Assembly (NCBI GenBank): GCA_022844275.1
Contig: JALHMB010000007.1
Span: 62,001-126,000 of the forward strand
DNA length: 64,000 nt
Direction: 5' to 3'
Origin: Hyphomicrobiaceae bacterium
Lineage (GTDB): Bacteria > Pseudomonadota > Alphaproteobacteria > Rhizobiales > Hyphomicrobiaceae
Shown: in pieces, positions 17,270-25,817 of the stretch
How the letters are laid out: each line of letters begins with the position of its first letter
How positions within the stretch are numbered: the stretch's first letter is position 1
Position numbers and translations under genes: made by a program
The notes under the pieces: model-generated
Databases searched by the model: none
What the model was told of the DNA's origin: nothing
The model's input: the letters and a program-made list of their open reading frames with translations, nothing else

Positions 17270-18568
17270 TTGAATGACGCACCGCACGGCCGGCCCGACG
17301 ATCGAGAGGCCAGCCGCACGCTTCTGGCGATGATCGTCATTCTCACGTTCGCCATGAACATGATTGGGCGCGGCGTGACGGAGACGTTCGCCGTGTTCCT
17401 GCTGCCGGTACAGGAGGGCCTCGCCGTCTCGCGCTCCGAGATCACGCTCACCTATTCGATCTACATGCTCGCGAATGGCGCCACAGGTCCGTTCGCCGGC
17501 CAGCTCATCGATAGGCTCGGCGCGCGCGTCACCTACGGCCTCGGCATTCTCTCGCTCGGGATCGGCTACTTTCTCGCCGGCTATGCGACGCACATCGTAC
17601 ATTACTACATCTGTGTCGGTCTGCTCGGCGGTATCGGGGCTGCATCGCTCGGGATGGTTGCGGCATCGAGCCTGTTGAGCCGCTGGTTCGTCAACCGCAT
17701 AGGCTCGGTCATGTCGCTTCCGTATGCAGCGGTCGGCGCGGGCATGATCGCGCTACCGCCGCTCGCGCAGCTTCTCGTCGGATGGTACGGCTGGCGCGCG
17801 AGCCATCAGTTCATCGGCGCCGGTGTGCTCGCACTCTTTCCCTTGCTCATGATGTTGCCGCTCGGCCGGATCACCGCCGGCTCGTTCGCATGGCAGGAGC
17901 GGCGTGCGGTTCAGACCGGCACTGCCAGCCGCAATCCCTGGCCAGTCTCGGTTGCCATTCGCACTCGTGCCTTCTGGGGGCTGTTTTCAGCCTACTGCTT
18001 CACGTCGATCTCAGCATATGCAGTGCTGCCGCAGTCTGTGGCGGCGCTCATCGAGAGTGGCTTCGCACCGATGCTCGCCGCAAGCGCGTTCGGCATGATG
18101 GGTCTTCTCTCGACGCTCGGTATTGTCGCAATCGGGTGGATGTCCGATCGCTTCGGTCGCCTCATCACGGTGACGATCTCCTATCTCGTCACGATCCTCG
18201 GCGTGCTCGCACTCATCGCGACCGTTCATGCCCCGTCGCTGTTCCTGATGTACGCCTTCGTCGTCTGCTTCGGGCTCATGCAGGGCGCGCGCGGCCCGAT
18301 CCTGGTCGCGCTCGTCTCGGTGCTTTATCCGGGTGGCGGCGTCGGCAGCATCTTCGGCGCGCTCTCACTCGGCCTCGGTATTGGCGCGGCATTCGGCTCA
18401 TGGGCCTCTGGCCTGCTATATCAGGTCGCCGGTGGCTATACGGCGTCGTTCGGCCTCGCAGTGCTGAGTTCCACGGCCGGGATGCTGATCTTTCTTCTCG
18501 TGCCGAGCCTCCGCCACGAACGATTGTATGGACAGGCGGCCAGCAGGCATTCTGGCGACGGCCGCTGA
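17270..18568 (+). CDS. MFS transporter
   Basis: A 432-residue major facilitator with about 12 hydrophobic segments. The MFS loop 2-3 motif is at GQLIDRLGARVTYG, and a second copy lies in the middle loop (GWMSDRFGRLITV). The pattern resembles the oxalate/formate-type and monocarboxylate-type carriers often found next to hydroxyacid catabolic genes. The start is a TTG at 17270 with GGGAG nine bases upstream. It follows the dehydrogenase by 126 bp and probably imports the substrate of the preceding operon. Confidence 0.87.
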   Translation: MNDAPHGRPDDREASRTLLAMIVILTFAMNMIGRGVTETFAVFLLPVQEGLAVSRSEITLTYSIYMLANGATGPFAGQLIDRLGARVTYGLGILSLGIGYFLAGYATHIVHYYICVGLLGGIGAASLGMVAASSLLSRWFVNRIGSVMSLPYAAVGAGMIALPPLAQLLVGWYGWRASHQFIGAGVLALFPLLMMLPLGRITAGSFAWQERRAVQTGTASRNPWPVSVAIRTRAFWGLFSAYCFTSISAYAVLPQSVAALIESGFAPMLAASAFGMMGLLSTLGIVAIGWMSDRFGRLITVTISYLVTILGVLALIATVHAPSLFLMYAFVVCFGLMQGARGPILVALVSVLYPGGGVGSIFGALSLGLGIGAAFGSWASGLLYQVAGGYTASFGLAVLSSTAGMLIFLLVPSLRHERLYGQAASRHSGDGR

Positions 18569-18624
18569 TAGATCGGCAAGAGACGCCGCCAGCCCCTTGC
18601 AATCTGGTACATGGCACACCAGCT

Positions 18625-18727
18625 CATGGACAGCGATGTTCGCGGGCTGACCGCGAGCTTCGTGGTGCCCTTCGGGCATTTCCTCCCTGGACTTGGGCCG
18701 CCCTTCTTGAGCGGCCCTCTTTTTTGT
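18625..18727 (+). ncRNA. suhB / alpha-r8 (MmgR)-type trans-acting small RNA
   Basis: Three hairpins in a row: 18640-18656 (TCGCGG/CCGCGA), 18666-18678 (TGCCC/GGGCA) and a terminator 18695-18717 (GGGCCGC/GCGGCCC) followed by TCTTTTTT. Between the second and third lies the unpaired run TTTCCTCCCT (18679-18688), the conserved anti-Shine-Dalgarno stretch known from the alphaproteobacterial suhB/alpha-r8 family. Such RNAs use it to pair with ribosome sites of target mRNAs, usually with Hfq. The 5' end is approximate because no clear promoter was identified. The same terminator would also stop read-through from the MFS gene. Confidence 0.72.
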
Positions 18728-18827
18728 ATTGCTGGCAGTTGAGTAAAATTGCGCTTGGCGCGCGATCTGGAGCATCTTTCACGCCTCTGATGGATCACGC
18801 AGCAATTCCATCGCAGGCGATCGTGTC

Positions 18828-20201
18828 CTAGCGGAAGATCGAACCGCTGGTAGCGAAGAAATCATTGATCGCGGCCGTGATGGACGCCGCAACCTTGCGC
18901 TGCCATTCCTGCGACAGCATCTGCTTTTCCTCTTCGGTATTACTGATGTAGCCGAGCTCGATGAGCACCGCTGGTGTCTCCGACTGGCGGAGAACGAGGA
19001 AGTTGGCAGAGCGCTGCGGATCCCGACTGAGCTGGATGCTGCCGCGCAGGCGTTTGGCGGCGATCTGTCGGAAGTTGAGCGCGAGGCCGTTCGTCTCGCG
19101 CGCCATGAGATCGAACAGGATGCTCTTCACGTCGTCCTGGGAGACCTCAGTCGGCAAATGCGCGCCGGCGAGCAGATCAGCGGCATTCTCCTTGTCGGCG
19201 AGCTTGCGAGCGCGCTCGTCGGAGGCGCTCTGTGAAAGCGTATAGATCGTAGCGCCCCGGATCGCGTGCGCGAGTTCGCGAGCCTCGAGCGAGTCGGCGT
19301 GTAGCGAAATGAAGAGCTGCGCTTCGTGCTCCCGCGAGAGCCGGATACGCTGTTCAAGCGGAACGAAGGCGTCGCTCGAGCGTGTCATGAGCACGCGATA
19401 TTTTCCGCTCGCAAGCAGCGCACGCTCGAGTTCGCGTCCCACGGCGAGGACAATATCCTTCTCGACGCCGATTGCCCCCCGAGCGCCGCTATCGACGCCG
19501 CCGTGTCCCGGATCGATCATGATCAGCGGCAAGCGTGGTGCATCCGGCGCGGGTTTGGCCGCCGGCGGCGGGGATGGTGGCGTCGCATCGCTCAATCGCA
19601 GACGCGCCGCGCTTTCTCGGGCAGCCGCAATTTCGCTCTCGCTTAACCCGGCCGTGCTGGCGGGAATAAAGTCGAGCTCCAGCCGGTGGCGGCCGCGGGA
19701 TCCCTCGCGTATGAGCCGGGTCGCTTCGACCTGCACCGATCCGTCCGTCTCGATCACCACGCGCGCCCTGCCGGGTGCGAAGGCGCCGAAGCGAAAGCTC
19801 GTGACCAGTCCGATGCCGTTACGACCGGTCGCGGGCGGGATCGTGAATTCCACGTTGCTGATGTCAATAACGACGCGATCGGGCGCCTGGAGGCGGAAGA
19901 CCTGATACTCGACCGGCCCCGTCAGCTCGACCGCCATGCGCGTCAGCGAGCGATCGCCGCTCACCGATGCCCCATCTGCGACAACTGGTCCCACTGGAGC
20001 CGGCGGCGCGGGGCTCTTCGTTTCTGAACGCGGCTTAGGTGCAGGCGCTGGCGGAGGCGTGGTCGGCATGGTTTTGACGTGCGTCGATCCCTGCGCCCAG
20101 GCCGGCGCAGGGCCAAGTACGCGCCAAGGTAAGGCCGCCAAACCGCCGCCCACGAAGGCGATCGCGCTCGCAATGATCAGACTCGACGTCAGTAAACGCA
20201 T
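18828..20201 (-). CDS. amiC: N-acetylmuramoyl-L-alanine amidase with AMIN domain
   Basis: A 457-residue periplasmic murein hydrolase that removes stem peptides from glycan strands at division. A signal/anchor segment (residues 5-35) and a Pro-rich linker lead to an AMIN septum-targeting domain (about 85-180, VEYQVFRLQAPDRVVIDISN). The Amidase_3 catalytic domain follows (about 225-455). Zinc ligands are the His in MIDPGHGGVDSG, the Glu in GVEKDIV and the His in FISLHADS; the catalytic Glu is in VLIELGYISN. It is divergent from rne, a pairing common in alphaproteobacteria, but the often-associated mrcA is not seen downstream. The symbol is by family. Confidence 0.9.
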   Translation of the reverse strand: MRLLTSSLIIASAIAFVGGGLAALPWRVLGPAPAWAQGSTHVKTMPTTPPPAPAPKPRSETKSPAPPAPVGPVVADGASVSGDRSLTRMAVELTGPVEYQVFRLQAPDRVVIDISNVEFTIPPATGRNGIGLVTSFRFGAFAPGRARVVIETDGSVQVEATRLIREGSRGRHRLELDFIPASTAGLSESEIAAARESAARLRLSDATPPSPPPAAKPAPDAPRLPLIMIDPGHGGVDSGARGAIGVEKDIVLAVGRELERALLASGKYRVLMTRSSDAFVPLEQRIRLSREHEAQLFISLHADSLEARELAHAIRGATIYTLSQSASDERARKLADKENAADLLAGAHLPTEVSQDDVKSILFDLMARETNGLALNFRQIAAKRLRGSIQLSRDPQRSANFLVLRQSETPAVLIELGYISNTEEEKQMLSQEWQRKVAASITAAINDFFATSGSIFR

Positions 20202-21067
20202 CGTCCCCCTGCTGTCCGCGGCCGCTCCCCCGTACCGCAGACCGAAGTTAACGCAATCTTGGGCGAATCAATGCCCACATGTATCTGCGGGCACATGCAA
20301 AGTGATCACCCGTGCCGGCATATGCCTTCTACGGGCCTTGCCTCGCCAGTGGCTTGGCCGTAGATGTACCAGAGTGTGTCGTTCTTGCCGCGACGAGTTG
20401 CTGCTGGGACCTGTTTGTTTCCCGCCAAGCCGTTGAGCGCGAGCTGCCTGAAGCGTCCTGCATCGCATGCGGGAAAGGCCTCAGGAGGACTTGCGATCCG
20501 AATTGGGGTCGCATCGCAAAGCTCACAGCTGAGTGTGGGGCCCCTCAGGCCGCAGTTTCGTTGTCGCTCCAGCTCGTTATGCCGCCATTCCTGTTTCGGC
20601 GACATGACCCGTCCAGGGGCGAGGCCGACGGCTTGATCGCGCTGGCGCTTGCGACACACGGTGTGCCGGAGCTTCGTTTTCCGGCTGAATTGCGGCTCCG
20701 CAGCCTTCAGGCCTCAGGACGCCGGTTATGAGCAGGTCCGAGCCCGAGCGCCTCGCAAGAGAGCGAAGGTCGGAACGTATTAAGAACAAAGGGGTGCCCA
20801 ACCCCTTCGAGGACCAATGAAACACGGAAGTCCCACCCATCATACCCCGACCGTTCCCGGCCTCCGGGCACGGCAAGGCGCTGCACACGCCGGATCGGCT
20901 GCCGTTGACGCGGCTGTATCCTGCGCATCGGGCGCAAAGGGGTGGCTGGCTCCGTTTGGGATCACGCTATCAGCCAACCCGCGCCCAAGCCCCGCGCACT
21001 CGCTGAGCCCCCATCGCACACGCGACAGGACGACGAGCCCCGGGCGGCGCGCCCAGGATCAAAGACT
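20202..21067. other. Long non-coding region between amiC and rne
   Basis: An 866-bp stretch holding the divergent promoters of amiC and rne and probably a long rne leader. I found no supportable gene. A perfect 7-bp hairpin (AAGGGGT/ACCCCTT, 20789-20807) lies about 260 bp before the rne start. RNase E mRNAs of many bacteria have long structured leaders that RNase E itself cuts; that role is inferred here. Confidence 0.5.
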
Positions 21068-24000
21068 ATGGAAAAGAACAAAATGCTTATCGATGCCACC
21101 CATCCGGAGGAGACCCGGGTGGTGGTACTCAGAGGCGGTCGGGTAGAGGAGTTCGATTACGAATCTGCATCACGCAAACCACTGCGCGGCAACATCTATC
21201 TGGCCAAGGTAACGCGCGTCGAGCCATCGCTGCAGGCGGCGTTCGTGGAGTACGGCGGCAATCGCCACGGCTTCCTCGCCTTCAGCGAAATCCATCCCGA
21301 CTACTATCAGATCCCGTTCGCGGACCGGCAGGCGCTCATCGACGAGGAAGTCGAGGAGGAAGCCCGCGCCGAGCGCGAAGCCGACGCACGTGCCGAGCGG
21401 CGCGAACGCGGTGACCGGGGTGACCGCGGTGGCGAACGCCGCGGCCGTGGCCGCAATCGCCGGGGCGGACGGCCCTCGGCTGGCGTGGACACCGACGGAG
21501 GCGACGGCGCCGAGACGCCGGAGAGCATCGATGACGTCGCCCATCTCGATGGGCCGGAAGGAGACGATCTAGACGACGCCGGCCAGTATGCTGGCGATGG
21601 CGAGCCGGAACCCTACGTGGCCGAGGACGAGGCCACCGAAGCACCAGCCGCAGTCCCGCTGGCTCACACCCGAGAGGAGACGCTGAGTGCGCCGGTGGAA
21701 GAAGTGGCAATCGAGACGATTGACGTCGGCCACGCCCAGGCACACGAGTCTGTAGCGGAACCTGCGTCCGACGAGGCCGTATCCGACGAAGATGCACCAA
21801 AGCCGATCGGCTTGGTCGAAGAAGTCGGCGTGACAGAGGTCGACAGCAACGGCGCGACAGCCGAAGCCGTCGAGCAGGTCGGCGCCGAGGACGCACTCGA
21901 GGAGCTGCCCGAACGGCCGCAACGCCGCCGCGCACGCCAGTACAAGATCCAGGAAGTCATCAAGCGCCGCCAGATCATCCTGGTGCAGGTCGTCAAGGAG
22001 GAGCGCGGTAACAAAGGCGCGGCCCTGACCACGTATCTCTCGCTCGCTGGCCGCTACACCGTCCTCATGCCGAATACGGGCCGGGGCGGCGGCATCTCGC
22101 GCAAGATCACCAACGCCCAGGACCGCAAGCGCCTCAAGGCCATTGCCGAGGAGCTCGAGGTGCCGGAGGGCATGGGCCTCATCGTCCGCACGGCCGGCGC
22201 CGCGCGCACGAAGCAGGAGATCCGCCGCGACTTCGAGTATCTGCTGCGCCTCTGGGAGAGCGTGCGCGATTTAACTTTGCGCTCGACAGCGCCCTGCCTC
22301 GTCTACGAGGAAGGCAATCTCATCAAGCGCTCGCTACGCGACCTCTATTCCAAGGACATCGACCAGGTTCTGGTGGCCGGCGAGGAAGCCTACGAGGAGG
22401 CGCACGGCTTCCTCAGCATGCTCATGCCCGGCCACGCCGACAGCGTCATTTCCTACCGCGAGCCGGAGCCGCTGTTCTCGCGCTTCCAGATCGAGCGCCA
22501 GCTCAACGCGATGTTCAGCCCTTACGTGACACTGCGCTCGGGCGGTTACCTCGTCATCAACCAGACCGAGGCACTGGTCGCCATCGACGTGAACTCCGGC
22601 AAGTCGACGCGCGAGTTCTCGATCGAGGAAACGGCACTCAGCACGAACCTCGAAGCTGCGGACGAGATCGCCCGCCAGCTCAAGCTGCGCGACCTTGCCG
22701 GCCTCATCGTCGTCGACTTCATCGACATGGAGGAGAAGCGCAACAATCGCAACGTGGAGCGCCGCATCAAGGACGCGCTGCGCCATGACCGCGCCCGCAT
22801 CCAGGTTGGCCACATCTCGCATTTCGGTCTACTCGAGATGTCACGGCAGCGCCTCAGGACTGGTGTGCTCGAGGGCTCGACCTCGCAGTGCCCGCACTGT
22901 CAGGGCACAGGCATCATCCGCTCGACGGAGTCGGTTTCGCTTGCCGTGCTGCGCGGCATCGAGGACCACCTCATGAAGGGGCCTGTGACCTCGATCGCAG
23001 TTCTCACCACAGCGAGCGTCGCGCTCTACATCCTCAATCACAAGCGTGGTTTCATCACCGAGATCGAGCAGCGCTACGGCATCTTCGTGAGCGTCCAGGC
23101 GAGCGAGCGCATGCAGGGCGCCAATTTCGCCATCGAGCGCACGAGCGAGCCGACGGCTGCCCCCGCGCGCGCCCAGCGCAATGTCGTCAGTATGGACTGG
23201 GGCTTCGACGGTAGCGAAGCCGAAGAGGAAACCGAAGAACAGCCCGAGGCGGCCGGTAGCGAACCTCGCGAAGCCCGCGAGCCTCGCGAAAGCGGCACCG
23301 GTGAGGAAGAGAGTGGCGAACAGCGCTCGCGTCGGCGTCGCCGTCGCGGCCGCGGTCGCCGCGACCGCCAGGACGCTGCCGGCGAGCCAAACACACAGCG
23401 CGCGCCGGAGGACGAGAGTGCTCCACACGAGGACGCGGAATCAGAAGGCGCCGAGGCGCGCGCCGTCGATGCCGACGAGACCGAAGAAGTGCGTGCAGAA
23501 GGCCCGCGGGAAGGTGGCCGGAGACCCGAGGCAGGTGCCAGGTCCGAGGAAGGTGATGGCCGTGGCCGTCGGAGGCGGCGCGGACGCAGGGGTGGCCGCG
23601 CGCGTCAACGCGAGGGGACTGCGCCCGATGGCAGCGTCATCGCCGGATCACCTGCGGACCCGTCAGCGGATCAGCCTTATGTCGATCCAGGCTTCAAGCC
23701 GCACGGCCGTTGGGGCGACCTGCCCGTACGCCGGCGTGACGAAGCGCCAATCGAGACACCCGATCATGGCGTAACCTCCCAGGGCATCACTTGGGAGATC
23801 GTCGGCGCCGCCCAGGAACCCGAGGTGGTGCCCGAACCTACGCCAGAAGCACCGCCAATCGCGCCCGCCAAGCCCGAACCGGCCAGTTCGGAGCCCGAGC
23901 CCATCGCGGCGAGCCCATCGTTGCCTGCCGAGACTTCCCCCGCTCGCGAACCGGTGCTCGCCAACGGCTCCATGTCCCATGCGGAAGCCACTCCGCAGGA

Positions 24001-24079
24001 TGCGCCTCTGCCAGAGACCACCGAACCGGAAGGCCCACCACGCCGCGGCTGGTGGCAGCGCCGTTTCGGCGGCGCCTGA
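21068..24079 (+). CDS. rne: Ribonuclease E
   Basis: A 1003-residue endoribonuclease that starts most mRNA decay and processes rRNA and tRNA. The start MEKNKMLIDATHPEETRVVV is the standard alphaproteobacterial one; the frame is open further upstream. The S1 domain begins near residue 35 and is interrupted by an acidic then Glu/Arg-rich insert (about 95-295), as usual in this class. The catalytic Mg-binding aspartates are D507 (AIDVNSGKS) and D550 (VVDFIDMEE), 43 apart as in E. coli. The Zn-link CPHCQGTG begins at residue 608. The C-terminal 300 residues are disordered, Arg/Glu/Pro-rich, ending in the conserved GWWQRRFGG, and presumably scaffold a degradosome. Confidence 0.96.
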   Translation: MEKNKMLIDATHPEETRVVVLRGGRVEEFDYESASRKPLRGNIYLAKVTRVEPSLQAAFVEYGGNRHGFLAFSEIHPDYYQIPFADRQALIDEEVEEEARAEREADARAERRERGDRGDRGGERRGRGRNRRGGRPSAGVDTDGGDGAETPESIDDVAHLDGPEGDDLDDAGQYAGDGEPEPYVAEDEATEAPAAVPLAHTREETLSAPVEEVAIETIDVGHAQAHESVAEPASDEAVSDEDAPKPIGLVEEVGVTEVDSNGATAEAVEQVGAEDALEELPERPQRRRARQYKIQEVIKRRQIILVQVVKEERGNKGAALTTYLSLAGRYTVLMPNTGRGGGISRKITNAQDRKRLKAIAEELEVPEGMGLIVRTAGAARTKQEIRRDFEYLLRLWESVRDLTLRSTAPCLVYEEGNLIKRSLRDLYSKDIDQVLVAGEEAYEEAHGFLSMLMPGHADSVISYREPEPLFSRFQIERQLNAMFSPYVTLRSGGYLVINQTEALVAIDVNSGKSTREFSIEETALSTNLEAADEIARQLKLRDLAGLIVVDFIDMEEKRNNRNVERRIKDALRHDRARIQVGHISHFGLLEMSRQRLRTGVLEGSTSQCPHCQGTGIIRSTESVSLAVLRGIEDHLMKGPVTSIAVLTTASVALYILNHKRGFITEIEQRYGIFVSVQASERMQGANFAIERTSEPTAAPARAQRNVVSMDWGFDGSEAEEETEEQPEAAGSEPREAREPRESGTGEEESGEQRSRRRRRRGRGRRDRQDAAGEPNTQRAPEDESAPHEDAESEGAEARAVDADETEEVRAEGPREGGRRPEAGARSEEGDGRGRRRRRGRRGGRARQREGTAPDGSVIAGSPADPSADQPYVDPGFKPHGRWGDLPVRRRDEAPIETPDHGVTSQGITWEIVGAAQEPEVVPEPTPEAPPIAPAKPEPASSEPEPIAASPSLPAETSPAREPVLANGSMSHAEATPQDAPLPETTEPEGPPRRGWWQRRFGGA

Positions 24080-24105
24080 ACGCTTACTGAAGCGACGCCC
24101 GTTGT

Positions 24106-24132
24106 CCCCTCTTTCCACAGATGGAAAGGGGG
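24106..24132 (+). terminator. Hairpin downstream of rne
   Basis: CTTTCCA/TGGAAAG (24111-24117 with 24122-24128, loop CAGA) is extended by a C-run pairing with a G-run after a one-base bulge. It lies 27 bp after the rne stop. There is no T-tract, so it may be a 3'-end protecting hairpin rather than a true intrinsic terminator. Confidence 0.4.
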
Positions 24133-24316
24133 CGCGGGCTAATGCGTCCGCGGGTACCGTGAAAGCGTGGCACCCATAACGCAGGAACGGCCATAAATCC
24201 TCGCCAGTTGCTTGCAAGCTTGACGTCAGTCGGGCGGCTGGAAGACGGTGTTGGCGGTTTTTCGCGTGGCCTGCGTGGCGCGCGAAGGATGCGCGTAGAT
24301 CCAAGGGGGGTGGCGC

Positions 24317-25780
24317 ATGTCCGCAGTCGAAGTGCTCACACCGCGGGATCAGGGGACGCCTCCTTCCGCTGCGGCGACGGCCGAGGCGCCGATCGCCGGA
24401 ACCGCGCCCGCAGCAGCGCCTGCCCCTGCACGCAATGAGCCGCGCGACGACATTATCGAGGATATCCTTGCGGAGGCCGACGCGCGCGAGAAGTTCATTC
24501 CGGTAACGCGCGCGGCGTTGATGGAGCGATTGACCCGGTCGCAATCCTGGCGCGGGAACGAAGCCAAAGACGCGCGCCGCTTCTTCCGCTATCTCGACTA
24601 CTGGCGACAGGCCTCCTACTCCGCGCACCTGCTCGAGATGGGCCAGACGTACGAGCCCTTCAATCCCGACAGCGACCTTCTCGTTACGCGTCGATACACC
24701 GAGTCAGAAAGGTCGGTGCTCCAGCAGCGCCTGATGGAACAGACGCAGCTCCTGCTCGAACGGGCCAACTACACGCGGATCGATCCCGCCGACGTCAAGC
24801 TCATCCTGACGGCCGACAGCCACTACGGGCTCGACCTTCACGTCGATATGCAAGCGTTCGACGAGCTGATGATCTACTACCGCGGCGCGACCAAGCGTCG
24901 GCACCATCGCCGCGACGCGCGCAAACTGTACCTCTTCAAGGAAGAGTACGATGTGCCGATCTTCCAGCGGCTCTTCGTGCTGTTCAAGCTCAAGCCCATC
25001 GAGCAGCGCATCGATGAGGTCATGAAGCAGGAGGAATGCGACCGAACAACCGCCGAGAAGGTCGTGCGCAAGCTGCGCGGGTCGCTCGCGGCTGAGATCA
25101 AGTCCGACTGCGTCTACATGAAGCTCTTCAAGAACATCCCGCGCTCCGACATCGAGATGTGCTTCCCGAACACGACCGTTCGATTCCGTCTCTTCGACAA
25201 GTTGCGGCTCGGTGTGACGGCGGGCGGCGGTCTCGGCATGGGCGTCGTCGGCACAGCGACGAAGCTCATGGTTGCCGCCAATCCGATCGCGCTTGCCGGT
25301 GCCGCCGTGACGCTTGGCGGCCTAGCCTTCAGGCAGGGCATGAAGTTCATTCACAAGCGCAACGAGTACATGGTCACGATGGCGCAGAACCTCTACTTCC
25401 ACGCCCTCGCTGACAATCGCGGCGTCATGACCGTGCTCGCGGACCGCGCCGCCGAAGAGGACATCAAGGAGGAAATGCTGCTCTATAACGTGCTCGCCAA
25501 GGATGCGGTGCACGTCAACGAGCTTGCCGATGTCGATGCAGCCATCGAGCAGCAGCTCTTCAATACCTTCGGGCTGAACCTCAACTTCGATCTCCACGAT
25601 GCGCTCGACCGTCTGGTCAACGACGGCGTCGTACAGATCGGACAGGACGGCTGGATCAGAACACTACCGCCGGCCGACGCCGCTCGGCATATCGACAAGC
25701 TTTGGGACAGCTACCTCGACGAGCTCCCCGATCCCACGCGCGGCGAAGGCGTCGAATTCGAGGACGAGCCGCTGACTTGA
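24317..25780 (+). CDS. TMEM143-like (DUF3754) membrane protein
   Basis: A 487-residue protein resembling the TMEM143/DUF3754 family, shared by bacteria and mitochondria and without known biochemistry. A disordered Ala/Pro N-terminus (1-45) is followed by a soluble helical region with KFIPVTRAALMERLT and RRFFRYLDYWRQASYS. Next comes the family core VYMKLFKNIPRSDIEMCFPN, then a hydrophobic Gly/Ala-rich hairpin (about residues 300-345) likely to span or enter the membrane, and a C-terminal soluble segment. The ATG at 24317 has AAGGGGGG upstream. It stands alone, 237 bp after rne. Confidence 0.75.
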   Translation: MSAVEVLTPRDQGTPPSAAATAEAPIAGTAPAAAPAPARNEPRDDIIEDILAEADAREKFIPVTRAALMERLTRSQSWRGNEAKDARRFFRYLDYWRQASYSAHLLEMGQTYEPFNPDSDLLVTRRYTESERSVLQQRLMEQTQLLLERANYTRIDPADVKLILTADSHYGLDLHVDMQAFDELMIYYRGATKRRHHRRDARKLYLFKEEYDVPIFQRLFVLFKLKPIEQRIDEVMKQEECDRTTAEKVVRKLRGSLAAEIKSDCVYMKLFKNIPRSDIEMCFPNTTVRFRLFDKLRLGVTAGGGLGMGVVGTATKLMVAANPIALAGAAVTLGGLAFRQGMKFIHKRNEYMVTMAQNLYFHALADNRGVMTVLADRAAEEDIKEEMLLYNVLAKDAVHVNELADVDAAIEQQLFNTFGLNLNFDLHDALDRLVNDGVVQIGQDGWIRTLPPADAARHIDKLWDSYLDELPDPTRGEGVEFEDEPLT

Positions 25781-25817
25781 CGCAAGGCGAAGATGCCAAT
25801 CAGGCAGTCCACCACAC

